In this document: piece by piece, positions 6,508 through 11,893 of the stretch
How the letters are laid out: every line of letters starts with the position of its first letter
Numbering within the stretch: position 1 is the stretch's first letter
NCBI GenBank assembly: GCA_028872645.1
Contig: JAPKDK010000070.1
Coordinates: forward strand, 1-11,893
Length of the DNA: 11,893 bases
Direction of reading: 5' to 3'
Origin: Verrucomicrobiota bacterium
GTDB lineage: Bacteria; Verrucomicrobiota; Verrucomicrobiia; Limisphaerales; UBA1100
Translations under genes and position numbers: made by a program
The notes under the pieces: model-generated
What the model was told of the DNA's origin: nothing
The model's input: only the letters and a program-made list of their open reading frames with translations
The model's database searches: none

Positions 6508-8047
6508 CTTGGCCGGGGCCGGCGGCGTTGTGTTTGTCGTTTTCCACGACTACCTTTCCATTTACTAAAACCAAGCGGAAGCCGGTGGCGTATTGGTGCG
6601 GGGCTTTGAAAGTGGCGTTGTCTTGGATTTTTGCGGGGTCGAAGACGACGAGGTCGGCGGCGAAGCCGGGGCGGATTTCTCCCCTGCCCTTGAGTTGAAA
6701 AGTGCGCGCGGGGAGGCTGGTGAGTTTGCGGATGGCTTCTTCGAGCTTGAGTTGTTTTTGGTCGCGCGCGTAGCGGGCGAGGAAGCGGGCGGCGTTGCCG
6801 TAGCCACGCGGGTGCGGCACGCCCACTTCGAAGGCGCGCACGCTGCTGTCGCTGGCAAACATCGTGTGCGGGTGGCGCAGGAATGCGCGCGCGTCGTCCT
6901 CGTGCATTCCGTGGAACACCGCGCTTGCGCCGCCGTTTGTTTCCACTTCAAAGATAAGCATGATTTGGTGGTCGAGATCGTCCTCACCGTAACACAGTTT
7001 GGCGGCTTCTTTGACGTTAAGGCCGTTGAAGCGTTTGTCTTTTTTGTGATAGGCGATGACGGCGTAGGAATAATCTTCCCGCTGGCGGCGGTGCAGTCGA
7101 TCCTTCATCCACGCTACGGTTTCGCGATGGGTCTTGGCGCTTTTGATGCGTTGTGAAAATGCTTTTGCGCCGCCAACGATTAGCGCGTCGGGCAGCAACT
7201 GATGTAAGCTCGTGCTCGATGCGGTGTAGGCGTATTGATCGTGCGTGAGGCGGATACCTTCGGCGCGGGCTTGATCAAGCCGCGCGAGCAGTTGCGGGTG
7301 CTTGCCCCACATTGGACGACCCGCGAGTTTGAGATGCGAAATGTGTGCGGGCAGTTTGGCTTGCTCAGCGATGGTGCAGACTTCGTCGATGGCGTTAAAA
7401 ATATTCGTGCCTTCGCTCCGCATATGGCTCGCGTAAATACCGCCGTGAGCGGCGACGGTTTTTGACAGGGCCACCAACTCATCGGTGCGCGCAAAAACGC
7501 CGGGCAAATAAATGAGACCGGTGGACATTCCGAGTGCTCCGTCGCGCATCGCCTGGTCGATGTGTTTTTGCATCGCGGCCAACTCGGTGGCGGTGGGCGG
7601 GCGACGAAGGGAGCCGCCCATCACTTGGCCGCGCACGGTTCCGTGGCCGATGAGGCTGGCGATGTTGGGGGAGAATCCGTTCTCCTCAAGCTTGATGTAA
7701 AACTCGCCGAGATTGAGCTTCGAGGAACCGCAGTTGCCGAGCACCAAAGTGGTGACGCCCATTCGCAGAAAGTTTTCGGCCTTCGGATGGTAAACGATAT
7801 TCTCGGCGTGAGTGTGAACGTCGATGAAACCGGGCGCGATGGCGAGGCCGTTGGCATCGATGACTTTTCCCGGGGCACCGGCACGGGCCACATTGCCGAC
7901 GGCGATGATGCGGCCATCCTTAATGGCGACGTCGCCTTTGAACGGCGCGCGGCCGGTGCCGTCATAAATCAAGCCATTACGCAGGACGAGATCCGGCGCC
8001 GCATTTACGCTAACTACAAACCAAAGAGTGGCGAGAAGCGCCCGCAT
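6488..8047 (-). CDS. Exported D-aminoacylase-like amidohydrolase (N-acyl-D-amino-acid deacylase family)
   Basis: A 519-residue amidohydrolase close to D-aminoacylase / N-acyl-D-amino-acid deacylase, enzymes that remove the acyl group from N-acyl-D-amino acids. The N-terminus MRALLATLWFVVSVNA then APD is a good signal peptide, so the enzyme probably acts in the periplasm. Metal-site residues seen are GFIDVHTHAEN (H78, H80), LGNCGSS (C106, the Cys ligand typical of D-aminoacylases), AHISHLK (H235, H238), LTHDQY (H269) and FASDSS (D400). The family's beta-sandwich segments frame the barrel (LVLRNGLIYDGTG at the start; RPGFAADLVVFDP near the end). The ATG at 8047 follows the gcvH stop by one base, with GAGG 5 nt upstream, so the gene is coupled to gcvH. 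Its substrate is unknown; dipeptides or other acyl amides are possible. Confidence 0.85.
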   Translation of the reverse strand: MRALLATLWFVVSVNAAPDLVLRNGLIYDGTGRAPFKGDVAIKDGRIIAVGNVARAGAPGKVIDANGLAIAPGFIDVHTHAENIVYHPKAENFLRMGVTTLVLGNCGSSKLNLGEFYIKLEENGFSPNIASLIGHGTVRGQVMGGSLRRPPTATELAAMQKHIDQAMRDGALGMSTGLIYLPGVFARTDELVALSKTVAAHGGIYASHMRSEGTNIFNAIDEVCTIAEQAKLPAHISHLKLAGRPMWGKHPQLLARLDQARAEGIRLTHDQYAYTASSTSLHQLLPDALIVGGAKAFSQRIKSAKTHRETVAWMKDRLHRRQREDYSYAVIAYHKKDKRFNGLNVKEAAKLCYGEDDLDHQIMLIFEVETNGGASAVFHGMHEDDARAFLRHPHTMFASDSSVRAFEVGVPHPRGYGNAARFLARYARDQKQLKLEEAIRKLTSLPARTFQLKGRGEIRPGFAADLVVFDPAKIQDNATFKAPHQYATGFRLVLVNGKVVVENDKHNAAGPGQVIRRGK

Positions 8048-8048
8048 T

Positions 8049-8435
8049 TCAGGCCTCGCCGATTTGAGCGGCGTAGCCGACGGCATCGAGCAAGTGGGCA
8101 GTGTCGGGTTCGCCGTTGAGTTGCAGTTTAAAAAACCAGCCTTCGTCGAAGGGGCTGTCATTGGCCAATTCAGGAGTGTCCGCGAGCGCGGCATTGATTT
8201 CCAGTACCGTACCGCCCACGGGCGCGTAGAGGTCGCTGGCGGTTTTTACGGATTCGACCACGGCGCAGTTGTCGCCCGCGGCGAGCACGCGACCGGCTTC
8301 GGGCAGCTCGACGAAGACTACGTCGGTCAGTTCCGCTTGCGCGTGGTCGGTGATGCCGATGGTGGCGGTGCCATCCTCGATGCGAACCCATTCGTGGCTC
8401 TTGGCGTATTTCAGATTGTCAGGAATAGTGCTCAT
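8049..8435 (-). CDS. gcvH: Glycine cleavage system H protein
   Basis: A 128-residue lipoyl carrier that shuttles the aminomethyl group between GcvP, GcvT and GcvL. Typical features are YAKSHEWVRIEDG near the N-terminus, GITDHAQAELTDVVFVELP (residues 27-45) and the lipoylation site ESVKTASDLYAP with lysine K64. The C-terminus (SPFDEGWFFKLQL) is also standard. Length matches the family. The ATG overlaps the gcvT stop by 4 bases (ATGA), and the downstream D-aminoacylase-like gene starts one base after the gcvH stop. K64 fits the glycine cleavage role rather than an unlipoylated H-like protein. Confidence 0.95.
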   Translation of the reverse strand: MSTIPDNLKYAKSHEWVRIEDGTATIGITDHAQAELTDVVFVELPEAGRVLAAGDNCAVVESVKTASDLYAPVGGTVLEINAALADTPELANDSPFDEGWFFKLQLNGEPDTAHLLDAVGYAAQIGEA

Positions 8436-9616
8436 TGTTTTTTGTATAAAGGTTTTTTGCAGACGGTCGCGGGGTAACGTTTGCCACGAATGGAAACATC
8501 AATGGCAGTGCCCACTTGCGCGCGGTCGATGTGCACGTGTGCCATCCCGATGCCACATTTGAGCGAGGGGCTTTGCGTACCGCTCGTGACCACGCCGATA
8601 ACCGGATCCGTTTCCTGCGGCTTGAGGCCTGCGTTGGCAACGGACCACACATCTTTTCTGGCTTCGAGATTGTTGTACACTTCGTAACCTTGGCGTGGTG
8701 GCGGACATTTGCCATTCATTTTGAAGGCCACGATTTTCTTTTTCGGGCGTTCATCCTTTTGTTTCATCAACGCGCTGCGGCCGGTGAATTCGCCTTTGTC
8801 CACCTTTACAAAATAACCGAGCCCCGCCTCGATGGGCGAAAGCCCCTCACTCAGTTCGTGCCCGTAAAGCGGATAGCCCATCTCCAACCGCAACGTATCG
8901 CGCGCACCAAGGCCGGCGGGCACGATGCCGTGGGGTTGGCCGATGTCCAGCACAGCATCCCAAAGCGCAACGAGCTGTTCGTTGGGCGCGATGATTTCGA
9001 AGCCCTCTTCGCCGGTGTAACCTGTGCGCGCCACGTATACTTCACCGGTGCCGAAAGGCCACGCGTCCACTTGGTTTTTCACGAGTTCGCTGGGGCGACC
9101 GGCACGGATGAGACCATCGCCGTGAAGCAGCTCGTCAATAAACAAAAGCGCATTCGGGCCTTGCACGGCGATGGCACCGGTTTGCTCCGATTGATTTCCC
9201 ACCTTCACCGAACGATCCTCGCCGTGATTACTCGCCTGAAATTCCAGCCAATGGAGGTCCGCGCTGATGCGCGTGGCGTTCACCATCAGCAAAAACGCCT
9301 CACTCGCGATGCGGTACACATAAAGATCATCGATCACCCCGCCCGCCTCGTTGCACATCAGCGTGTACTGGCTCTCGCCCACGGCGAGCAACCCGATGTC
9401 ATTGGTCAGCGTTTGGTTGAGAAACTCTGAGGCGTACGCACCGCCCACCCAGATTTCACCCATGTGGGAAATATCGAATACCCCCGCCGACGCGCGCACG
9501 GCTAGATGTTCGGCGACGATGCCCGTGTATTGCACGGGCATCTCCCAGCCGCCAAAATCAATGCAACGCGCGCCAAGCCCAAGGTGTTGCTGATAGAGTG
9601 GCGTACGCTTTGGCAT
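8432..9616 (-). CDS. gcvT: Glycine cleavage system T protein (aminomethyltransferase)
   Basis: A 394-residue aminomethyltransferase that releases ammonia and transfers the one-carbon unit from lipoyl-GcvH to tetrahydrofolate. Family marks are DFGGWEMPVQY (20-30), GVFDISHMGEI (45-55), and NEAGGVIDDLYVYR (89-102) with the conserved Asp pair D96/D97. Near the C-terminus are the segments that follow the folate domain (IGVVTSGTQSPSLKCGIGMA). The ATG at 9616 gives the usual N-terminus (KRTPLYQQHLGLGAR), with only a weak GGA upstream. It lies 19 nt after the stop of the upstream reductase gene and overlaps gcvH by 4 bases. Sarcosine oxidase and YgfZ-type relatives share the fold but not the neighbouring gcvH. 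Confidence 0.95.
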   Translation of the reverse strand: MPKRTPLYQQHLGLGARCIDFGGWEMPVQYTGIVAEHLAVRASAGVFDISHMGEIWVGGAYASEFLNQTLTNDIGLLAVGESQYTLMCNEAGGVIDDLYVYRIASEAFLLMVNATRISADLHWLEFQASNHGEDRSVKVGNQSEQTGAIAVQGPNALLFIDELLHGDGLIRAGRPSELVKNQVDAWPFGTGEVYVARTGYTGEEGFEIIAPNEQLVALWDAVLDIGQPHGIVPAGLGARDTLRLEMGYPLYGHELSEGLSPIEAGLGYFVKVDKGEFTGRSALMKQKDERPKKKIVAFKMNGKCPPPRQGYEVYNNLEARKDVWSVANAGLKPQETDPVIGVVTSGTQSPSLKCGIGMAHVHIDRAQVGTAIDVSIRGKRYPATVCKKPLYKKQ

Positions 9617-9635
9617 GGCAATTTAATCCGATGGG

Positions 9636-10355
9636 TTAACCCCACTTCTCGATCATCATTTGATCTTTGCCCACGCCAAGGCCGTCGCGCACGAGGCTGG
9701 TGGAAAAATCCACGAGCGCGTTCGGGCCGCACGCGTAGAAGATTGTGTTCTCCAAATCACCAACCTGCTCTTTCACCCATGCGGGATCAATGCGACCGCG
9801 TCGACCTTCCCACGGATCGTTTTCCGCCAAGCGGGTGCAGGTGACGAGAAATTCAAAATTTGGATTCTCCTTTTCGAGCTCGCGAAACTCTTCATCAAAA
9901 ATCACATCGTGCGTCGTGCGCACGGAATAGAGCACGGTAATTTTTGTGGCTAACTTTAGTCGAGTCGCCTCGCGCACAAAGCCTCGGAACGGCGTTACGC
10001 CGGAACCCCCAGCGATGCAGATGAGATGTTTATCCGGCGGATCCAATACCGGCAGAAATTTGCCCGTCGGTTCGATGACCCACAGCGAGTCGCCCTCCTC
10101 CGCCCAATCCACGAGGCTGGTGCCCATCTTGCCATCGCGCTTGATGGTGATCTCAAAATGGCCGCGATCCAGCGCGCTGCTCGAGAGCGAGTAGGCGCGT
10201 TTGTACTTTTGCTTGTGCGGCCAATAGACGGTGATGAACTGGCCCGTGAGGAAATCCATCTCATAATCTTCGGGCCATTTCAGGCGCAGCGTTTTCGTGT
10301 CGGGCAACTCCATCGTTGCCCGTTCGATCTCCATTTCTACTCTTAGCTTGGCCAT
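9636..10355 (-). CDS. FAD/NAD(P)H-dependent ferredoxin-reductase-like oxidoreductase
   Basis: A 239-residue two-domain flavoprotein of the ferredoxin-NADP reductase superfamily. The N-terminal FAD barrel has the motif RAYSLSSS (53-60). The C-terminal nucleotide-binding domain has IAGGSGVTPFRG (114-125) and YACGPNALVD (207-216), and the protein ends in a conserved-looking MIEKWG. There is no 2Fe-2S domain, so it needs a separate partner such as a ferredoxin, a heme protein or an oxygenase; none is nearby. It resembles the reductase modules of phenol hydroxylase, flavohemoglobin and FNR. It is first in the reductase-gcvT-gcvH-amidohydrolase run, 19 nt before gcvT. A role in the glycine cleavage system is unproven; that system's reductase is normally GcvL, which belongs to a different family. 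No Shine-Dalgarno is seen. Confidence 0.82.
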   Translation of the reverse strand: MAKLRVEMEIERATMELPDTKTLRLKWPEDYEMDFLTGQFITVYWPHKQKYKRAYSLSSSALDRGHFEITIKRDGKMGTSLVDWAEEGDSLWVIEPTGKFLPVLDPPDKHLICIAGGSGVTPFRGFVREATRLKLATKITVLYSVRTTHDVIFDEEFRELEKENPNFEFLVTCTRLAENDPWEGRRGRIDPAWVKEQVGDLENTIFYACGPNALVDFSTSLVRDGLGVGKDQMMIEKWG

Positions 10356-10357
10356 TT

Positions 10358-10382
10358 AAAAAAGTGTTAGACAAATAAACAC
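10358..10382 (-). terminator. Weak terminator-like hairpin directly before the reductase ATG
   Basis: On the minus strand GTGTT, a 9-nt loop and AACAC are followed at once by six T and then AA-ATG of the reductase gene. The stem has only 5 bp, so termination would be partial. It could end parA transcripts or act as an attenuator in the reductase-gcvTH leader. Confidence 0.3.
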
Positions 10383-10401
10383 ACCACACCGGCGGTTAAT
10401 C

Positions 10402-10464
10402 AAAAAAGGATTCACCGGCCCGTGAAGCGCGGGCAGAGTGTCGGCAAACGCTCCGCGCGCTTCA
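10402..10464 (-). terminator. Hairpin region after parA, possible terminator
   Basis: The parA stop codon (10462-10464) lies in one arm of a 9-bp perfect inverted repeat (CGCGCTTCA 10456-10464 with TGAAGCGCG 10423-10431, 24-nt loop). On the minus strand an overlapping shorter hairpin (TTCAC/GTGAA, 10411-10426) follows, and then TCC and a run of six T (10407-10402). The two hairpins share bases and cannot form together. The arrangement fits a rho-independent terminator only loosely because the longer stem is 15 nt or more from the T-run. Confidence 0.35.
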
Positions 10465-11310
10465 AGCCTGATTTTGTAATGGCTCCGGATTTTGCAGGGT
10501 CGCCGCTTCCACCACATTCACCGGCGGCGCCTCGGCGGCCTTGAGTCGCTGCATCACCTCCACCGCGAGCACATCGTAAGCCGCCGTGCCCAAGCCGTCG
10601 GGATCATAGTACAGTGCCGGCATCCCGTGGCTCGGCGCTTCCGCCAAACGCGTGGCGCGTGGGATGGTGGTTTCGAAAATTAACTCCGAAAAATGTTCGC
10701 GCACTTCTTCGAGCACCTGTTGCGATAGCCGCGTGCGCCCATCGTACATCGTCATCACGATGCCCAAAATATGCAGGTCCGGATTATCGCCCGTGTCGCG
10801 CACTTGATTGATCACACGAGTAACCATCGAAATCCCCTCCAGCGCGTAGTACTCGCACTGCAGCGGCACCAAAATACTGTCCGCCGCCGCAAAGGCATTA
10901 AGTGTCAGTGAGCCAAGCGAGGGCGGGCAGTCGATCAAAATCACGTCATACACATTCGCCATCTTCACCGAATCCAGCGCGCCCTGCAGCTGGTGCAAAT
11001 GATCGTCCATCCGCGGCAGATCAATCTCCGCCCCGCACAAATCCACCTCACTGGGAATCACCGAAAGATTCTCATACTGCGTGCGCACGATTTGATCCGT
11101 CAGCAACGCATCGCCGACGAGCACTGGATACGCGCTGCCGCCCACGCGCTTCTCCACGCCCACACCGCTCGTGGCATTCGCCTGCGGATCGAGATCCAAG
11201 AGAAGCACACGCTGCCCTTGATTTGCCAAACAAGCCGAAAGGTTGATTGATGTTGTGGTTTTCCCAACCCCTCCCTTTTGGTTGGCCACGGCAATTACTT
11301 GAGTCGCCAT
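10462..11310 (-). CDS. parA: ParA/Soj-type chromosome partitioning ATPase
   Basis: A 282-residue P-loop ATPase of the ParA/Soj group, which works with ParB on parS sites to segregate chromosomes or plasmids. Visible motifs are VIAVANQKGGVGKTTT with the deviant Walker A (K12 to T19), LLLDLDPQANAT (37-46) for Walker A', and VILIDCPPSLGSLTLNA (123-139) for Walker B. LVPLQCEYYALEG and ITMYDGRTRLSQQV-like segments follow, as in Soj. The short N-terminus without a DNA-binding domain points to the chromosomal type. The frame extends 17 codons upstream, but conserved sequence begins at MATQVIAVA, so the ATG at 11310 is preferred. No parB lies on either side. MinD is less likely, because there is no amphipathic C-terminal helix and the motifs are Soj-like. 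Confidence 0.93.
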   Translation of the reverse strand: MATQVIAVANQKGGVGKTTTSINLSACLANQGQRVLLLDLDPQANATSGVGVEKRVGGSAYPVLVGDALLTDQIVRTQYENLSVIPSEVDLCGAEIDLPRMDDHLHQLQGALDSVKMANVYDVILIDCPPSLGSLTLNAFAAADSILVPLQCEYYALEGISMVTRVINQVRDTGDNPDLHILGIVMTMYDGRTRLSQQVLEEVREHFSELIFETTIPRATRLAEAPSHGMPALYYDPDGLGTAAYDVLAVEVMQRLKAAEAPPVNVVEAATLQNPEPLQNQA

Positions 11311-11323
11311 GCCCGGAGGATAA

Positions 11324-11329
11324 ATCATA
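11324..11329 (-). promoter_or_regulatory. Candidate -10 element for parA
   Basis: On the minus strand TATGAT matches the -10 consensus at 5 of 6 positions. Transcription would start about 7 nt before the parA ATG, giving a very short leader. No good -35 hexamer is found at the right distance; that position is close to one of the DnaA-box-like sites. Confidence 0.3.
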
Positions 11330-11351
11330 GGTAAAATCGTCCGAGCAAAAC

Positions 11352-11390
11352 TTATCCGCACGCAGACGGTAGCTCAAAATCTTATCCACA
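11352..11390 (+). promoter_or_regulatory. Two DnaA-box-like sites upstream of parA
   Basis: TTATCCACA at 11382-11390 is an exact match to the classical DnaA box. TTATCCGCA at 11352-11360 differs at one base. They point the same way and start 30 bp apart, close to three helical turns; each is preceded by a similar AAAA-containing sequence. They lie between parA and the divergent small membrane ORF. They could let DnaA regulate parA, or mark a replication origin nearby. No strongly AT-rich unwinding region is evident. Confidence 0.4.
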
Positions 11391-11411
11391 AACACCTAAC
11401 AACATCTCCCT

Positions 11412-11427
11412 TGGCACGGGCTATGCT
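11412..11427 (+). promoter_or_regulatory. Sigma54-like (-24/-12) promoter element
   Basis: TGGCACGGGCTATGCT fits the sigma54 consensus TGGCACG-N4-TTGCW at all defined positions but one, and keeps the invariant GG and GC doublets 10 bp apart. Transcription would start around 11438, only about two bases before the ATG at 11440, which would give an almost leaderless mRNA. A chance match is possible. No enhancer-binding-protein site was identified. Confidence 0.35.
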
Positions 11428-11439
11428 GTATACGTCGGC

Positions 11440-11634
11440 ATGAGTGAAAACAACGATATTTCAGGGAAAACCAACGGAGATTTCAAAAGCCCGCGTGAAC
11501 TTCACGCAGGTGACACAAATTCCGCGCAATCCACTGCCGCACCCGACAGCAAAAAGCTCGAAACAATGCTCGCCGGTGCTGCATCCCTAACGCTCATCGC
11601 CTTCCTCGGCGCACTTTGGAAAATCCTCGCCTAG
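11440..11634 (+). CDS. Small protein with C-terminal membrane helix, unknown function
   Basis: A 64-residue ORF. The first 40 residues are polar and probably disordered (rich in N, S, D, K). Residues 42-63 form one hydrophobic segment (MLAGAASLTLIAFLGALW), followed by KILA, so the protein looks tail-anchored with its N-terminus in the cytoplasm. Third codon positions favour C, as in the neighbouring genes, which supports real coding. No Shine-Dalgarno precedes the ATG. I do not recognise the family. It is divergent from parA across 129 bp that hold DnaA-box-like sites and a sigma54-like element. Confidence 0.55.
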   Translation: MSENNDISGKTNGDFKSPRELHAGDTNSAQSTAAPDSKKLETMLAGAASLTLIAFLGALWKILA

Positions 11635-11795
11635 CACGCGCCTTTACCTAAGCGCAATTAAAGATGCGCAGGAGTTCCGCAGGTTGCGCCGCTCTTAACA
11701 CCTGCCACGCGCAAGCTACAATTACCGGATAAAGCAAAACCCATAAAGAAATCACTCCCCCAACATAATCGGGGTTGGTTTGGGCGGCGGTTGGC
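11635..11795. other. Intergenic region between two convergent genes
   Basis: No ORF or RNA gene is recognised here. Imperfect inverted repeats are present: GCAGGT/ACCTGC (11679-11684 with 11700-11705), and a CCAAC/GTTGG or CCCC/GGGG hairpin around 11756-11777. The latter lies just after the stop of the minus-strand beta-propeller gene and may be its terminator, but no clear T-run follows it. Confidence 0.4.
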
Positions 11796-11893
11796 CTACT
11801 TTGCTCGCCCTGTGTGGAGAGGATTCTGCCCGCGCATGGGCCACGGGCTTTTGGCTAGGCCTTTGGAATCGGTCTTGATGGCATAGAGCTTGT
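11796..11893 (-). CDS. C-terminal end of a PQQ-like beta-propeller repeat protein (partial)
   Basis: Read on the minus strand, the last 98 bases give 31 codons and a TAG stop (11796-11798): KLYAIKTDSKGLAKSPWP followed by MRGQNPLHTGRAK. The pattern LYA-I-x-G-LA-x-SPWP-M-x-x-x-x-x-HTGRA is the typical C-terminus of PQQ-like (BamB-like) beta-propeller proteins, which are common as exported proteins in Verrucomicrobiota and Planctomycetota. The 5' part lies outside the window, so its full length, signal peptide and any extra domains are unknown. The call rests on recognition of this short motif only. Confidence 0.6.
   Translation of the reverse strand, partial: KLYAIKTDSKGLAKSPWPMRGQNPLHTGRAK

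Noticed and set aside
6593..7156. 187-codon open frame on the plus strand
   Set aside because: Antisense to the D-aminoacylase-like gene, with low-complexity E/V/A-rich content typical of shadows.
8516..9430. 304-codon open frame on the plus strand
   Set aside because: It is antisense to gcvT, whose motifs are certain. The frame has no recognisable domain and is a GC-rich codon shadow.
10356..10461. Possible glycine riboswitch before the reductase-gcvT-gcvH operon
   Set aside because: The typical conserved glycine aptamer core could not be recognised on the minus strand.
1..11893. Mobile elements, CRISPR arrays, phage or toxin-antitoxin genes
   Set aside because: No transposase, integrase, regularly spaced repeats or defence genes were seen. 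The content is mostly metabolic and housekeeping.

Overview
This 11.9 kb window looks like chromosomal DNA of a moderately GC-rich, Gram-negative-type bacterium. The best guess is an uncultured Verrucomicrobiota (or a relative in the PVC group). That guess is an inference. It rests on the C-terminal signature of a PQQ-like beta-propeller protein at the right edge, the exported amidohydrolase-type enzymes, the weak or absent Shine-Dalgarno sequences, and the general codon style. No mobile element, CRISPR array or phage gene is visible.

Layout, left to right. (1) The 5' part of a gene for a secreted Gly/Glu-rich protein (minus strand, cut by the window edge) and its leader, which has a 7-bp hairpin. 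(2) A tRNA-Ser(CGA) gene with a plausible sigma70-type promoter, followed 25 nt later by a metal-dependent amidohydrolase gene. (3) A class V PLP aminotransferase of the alanine/serine-glyoxylate type (minus strand). Its stop codon overlaps that of the amidohydrolase, and it is divergent from (4) a tightly coupled glcD-glcE-glcF operon (plus strand) for the three-subunit glycolate oxidase. (5) A minus-strand run of four genes: FAD/NAD(P)H reductase, gcvT, gcvH and an exported D-aminoacylase-like amidohydrolase. Its last gene converges on glcF with a 20-bp overlap. (6) A chromosomal-type parA gene (minus strand) with no parB beside it, preceded by DnaA-box-like repeats. (7) A small ORF for a tail-anchored membrane protein (plus strand) with a sigma54-like element just before it. 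(8) The last 31 codons of a PQQ-like beta-propeller gene at the right edge (minus strand).

How the genes could work together: GlcDEF oxidises glycolate to glyoxylate, the aminotransferase would convert glyoxylate to glycine, and GcvT/GcvH are two of the four parts of the glycine cleavage system, which turns glycine into CO2, ammonia and methylene-tetrahydrofolate. The central 8 kb therefore reads as a glycolate-to-one-carbon route, like bacterial photorespiratory salvage. GcvP and GcvL are not in the window. The reductase and the exported D-aminoacylase are not standard partners of this route. All start sites and regulatory elements were judged by eye.
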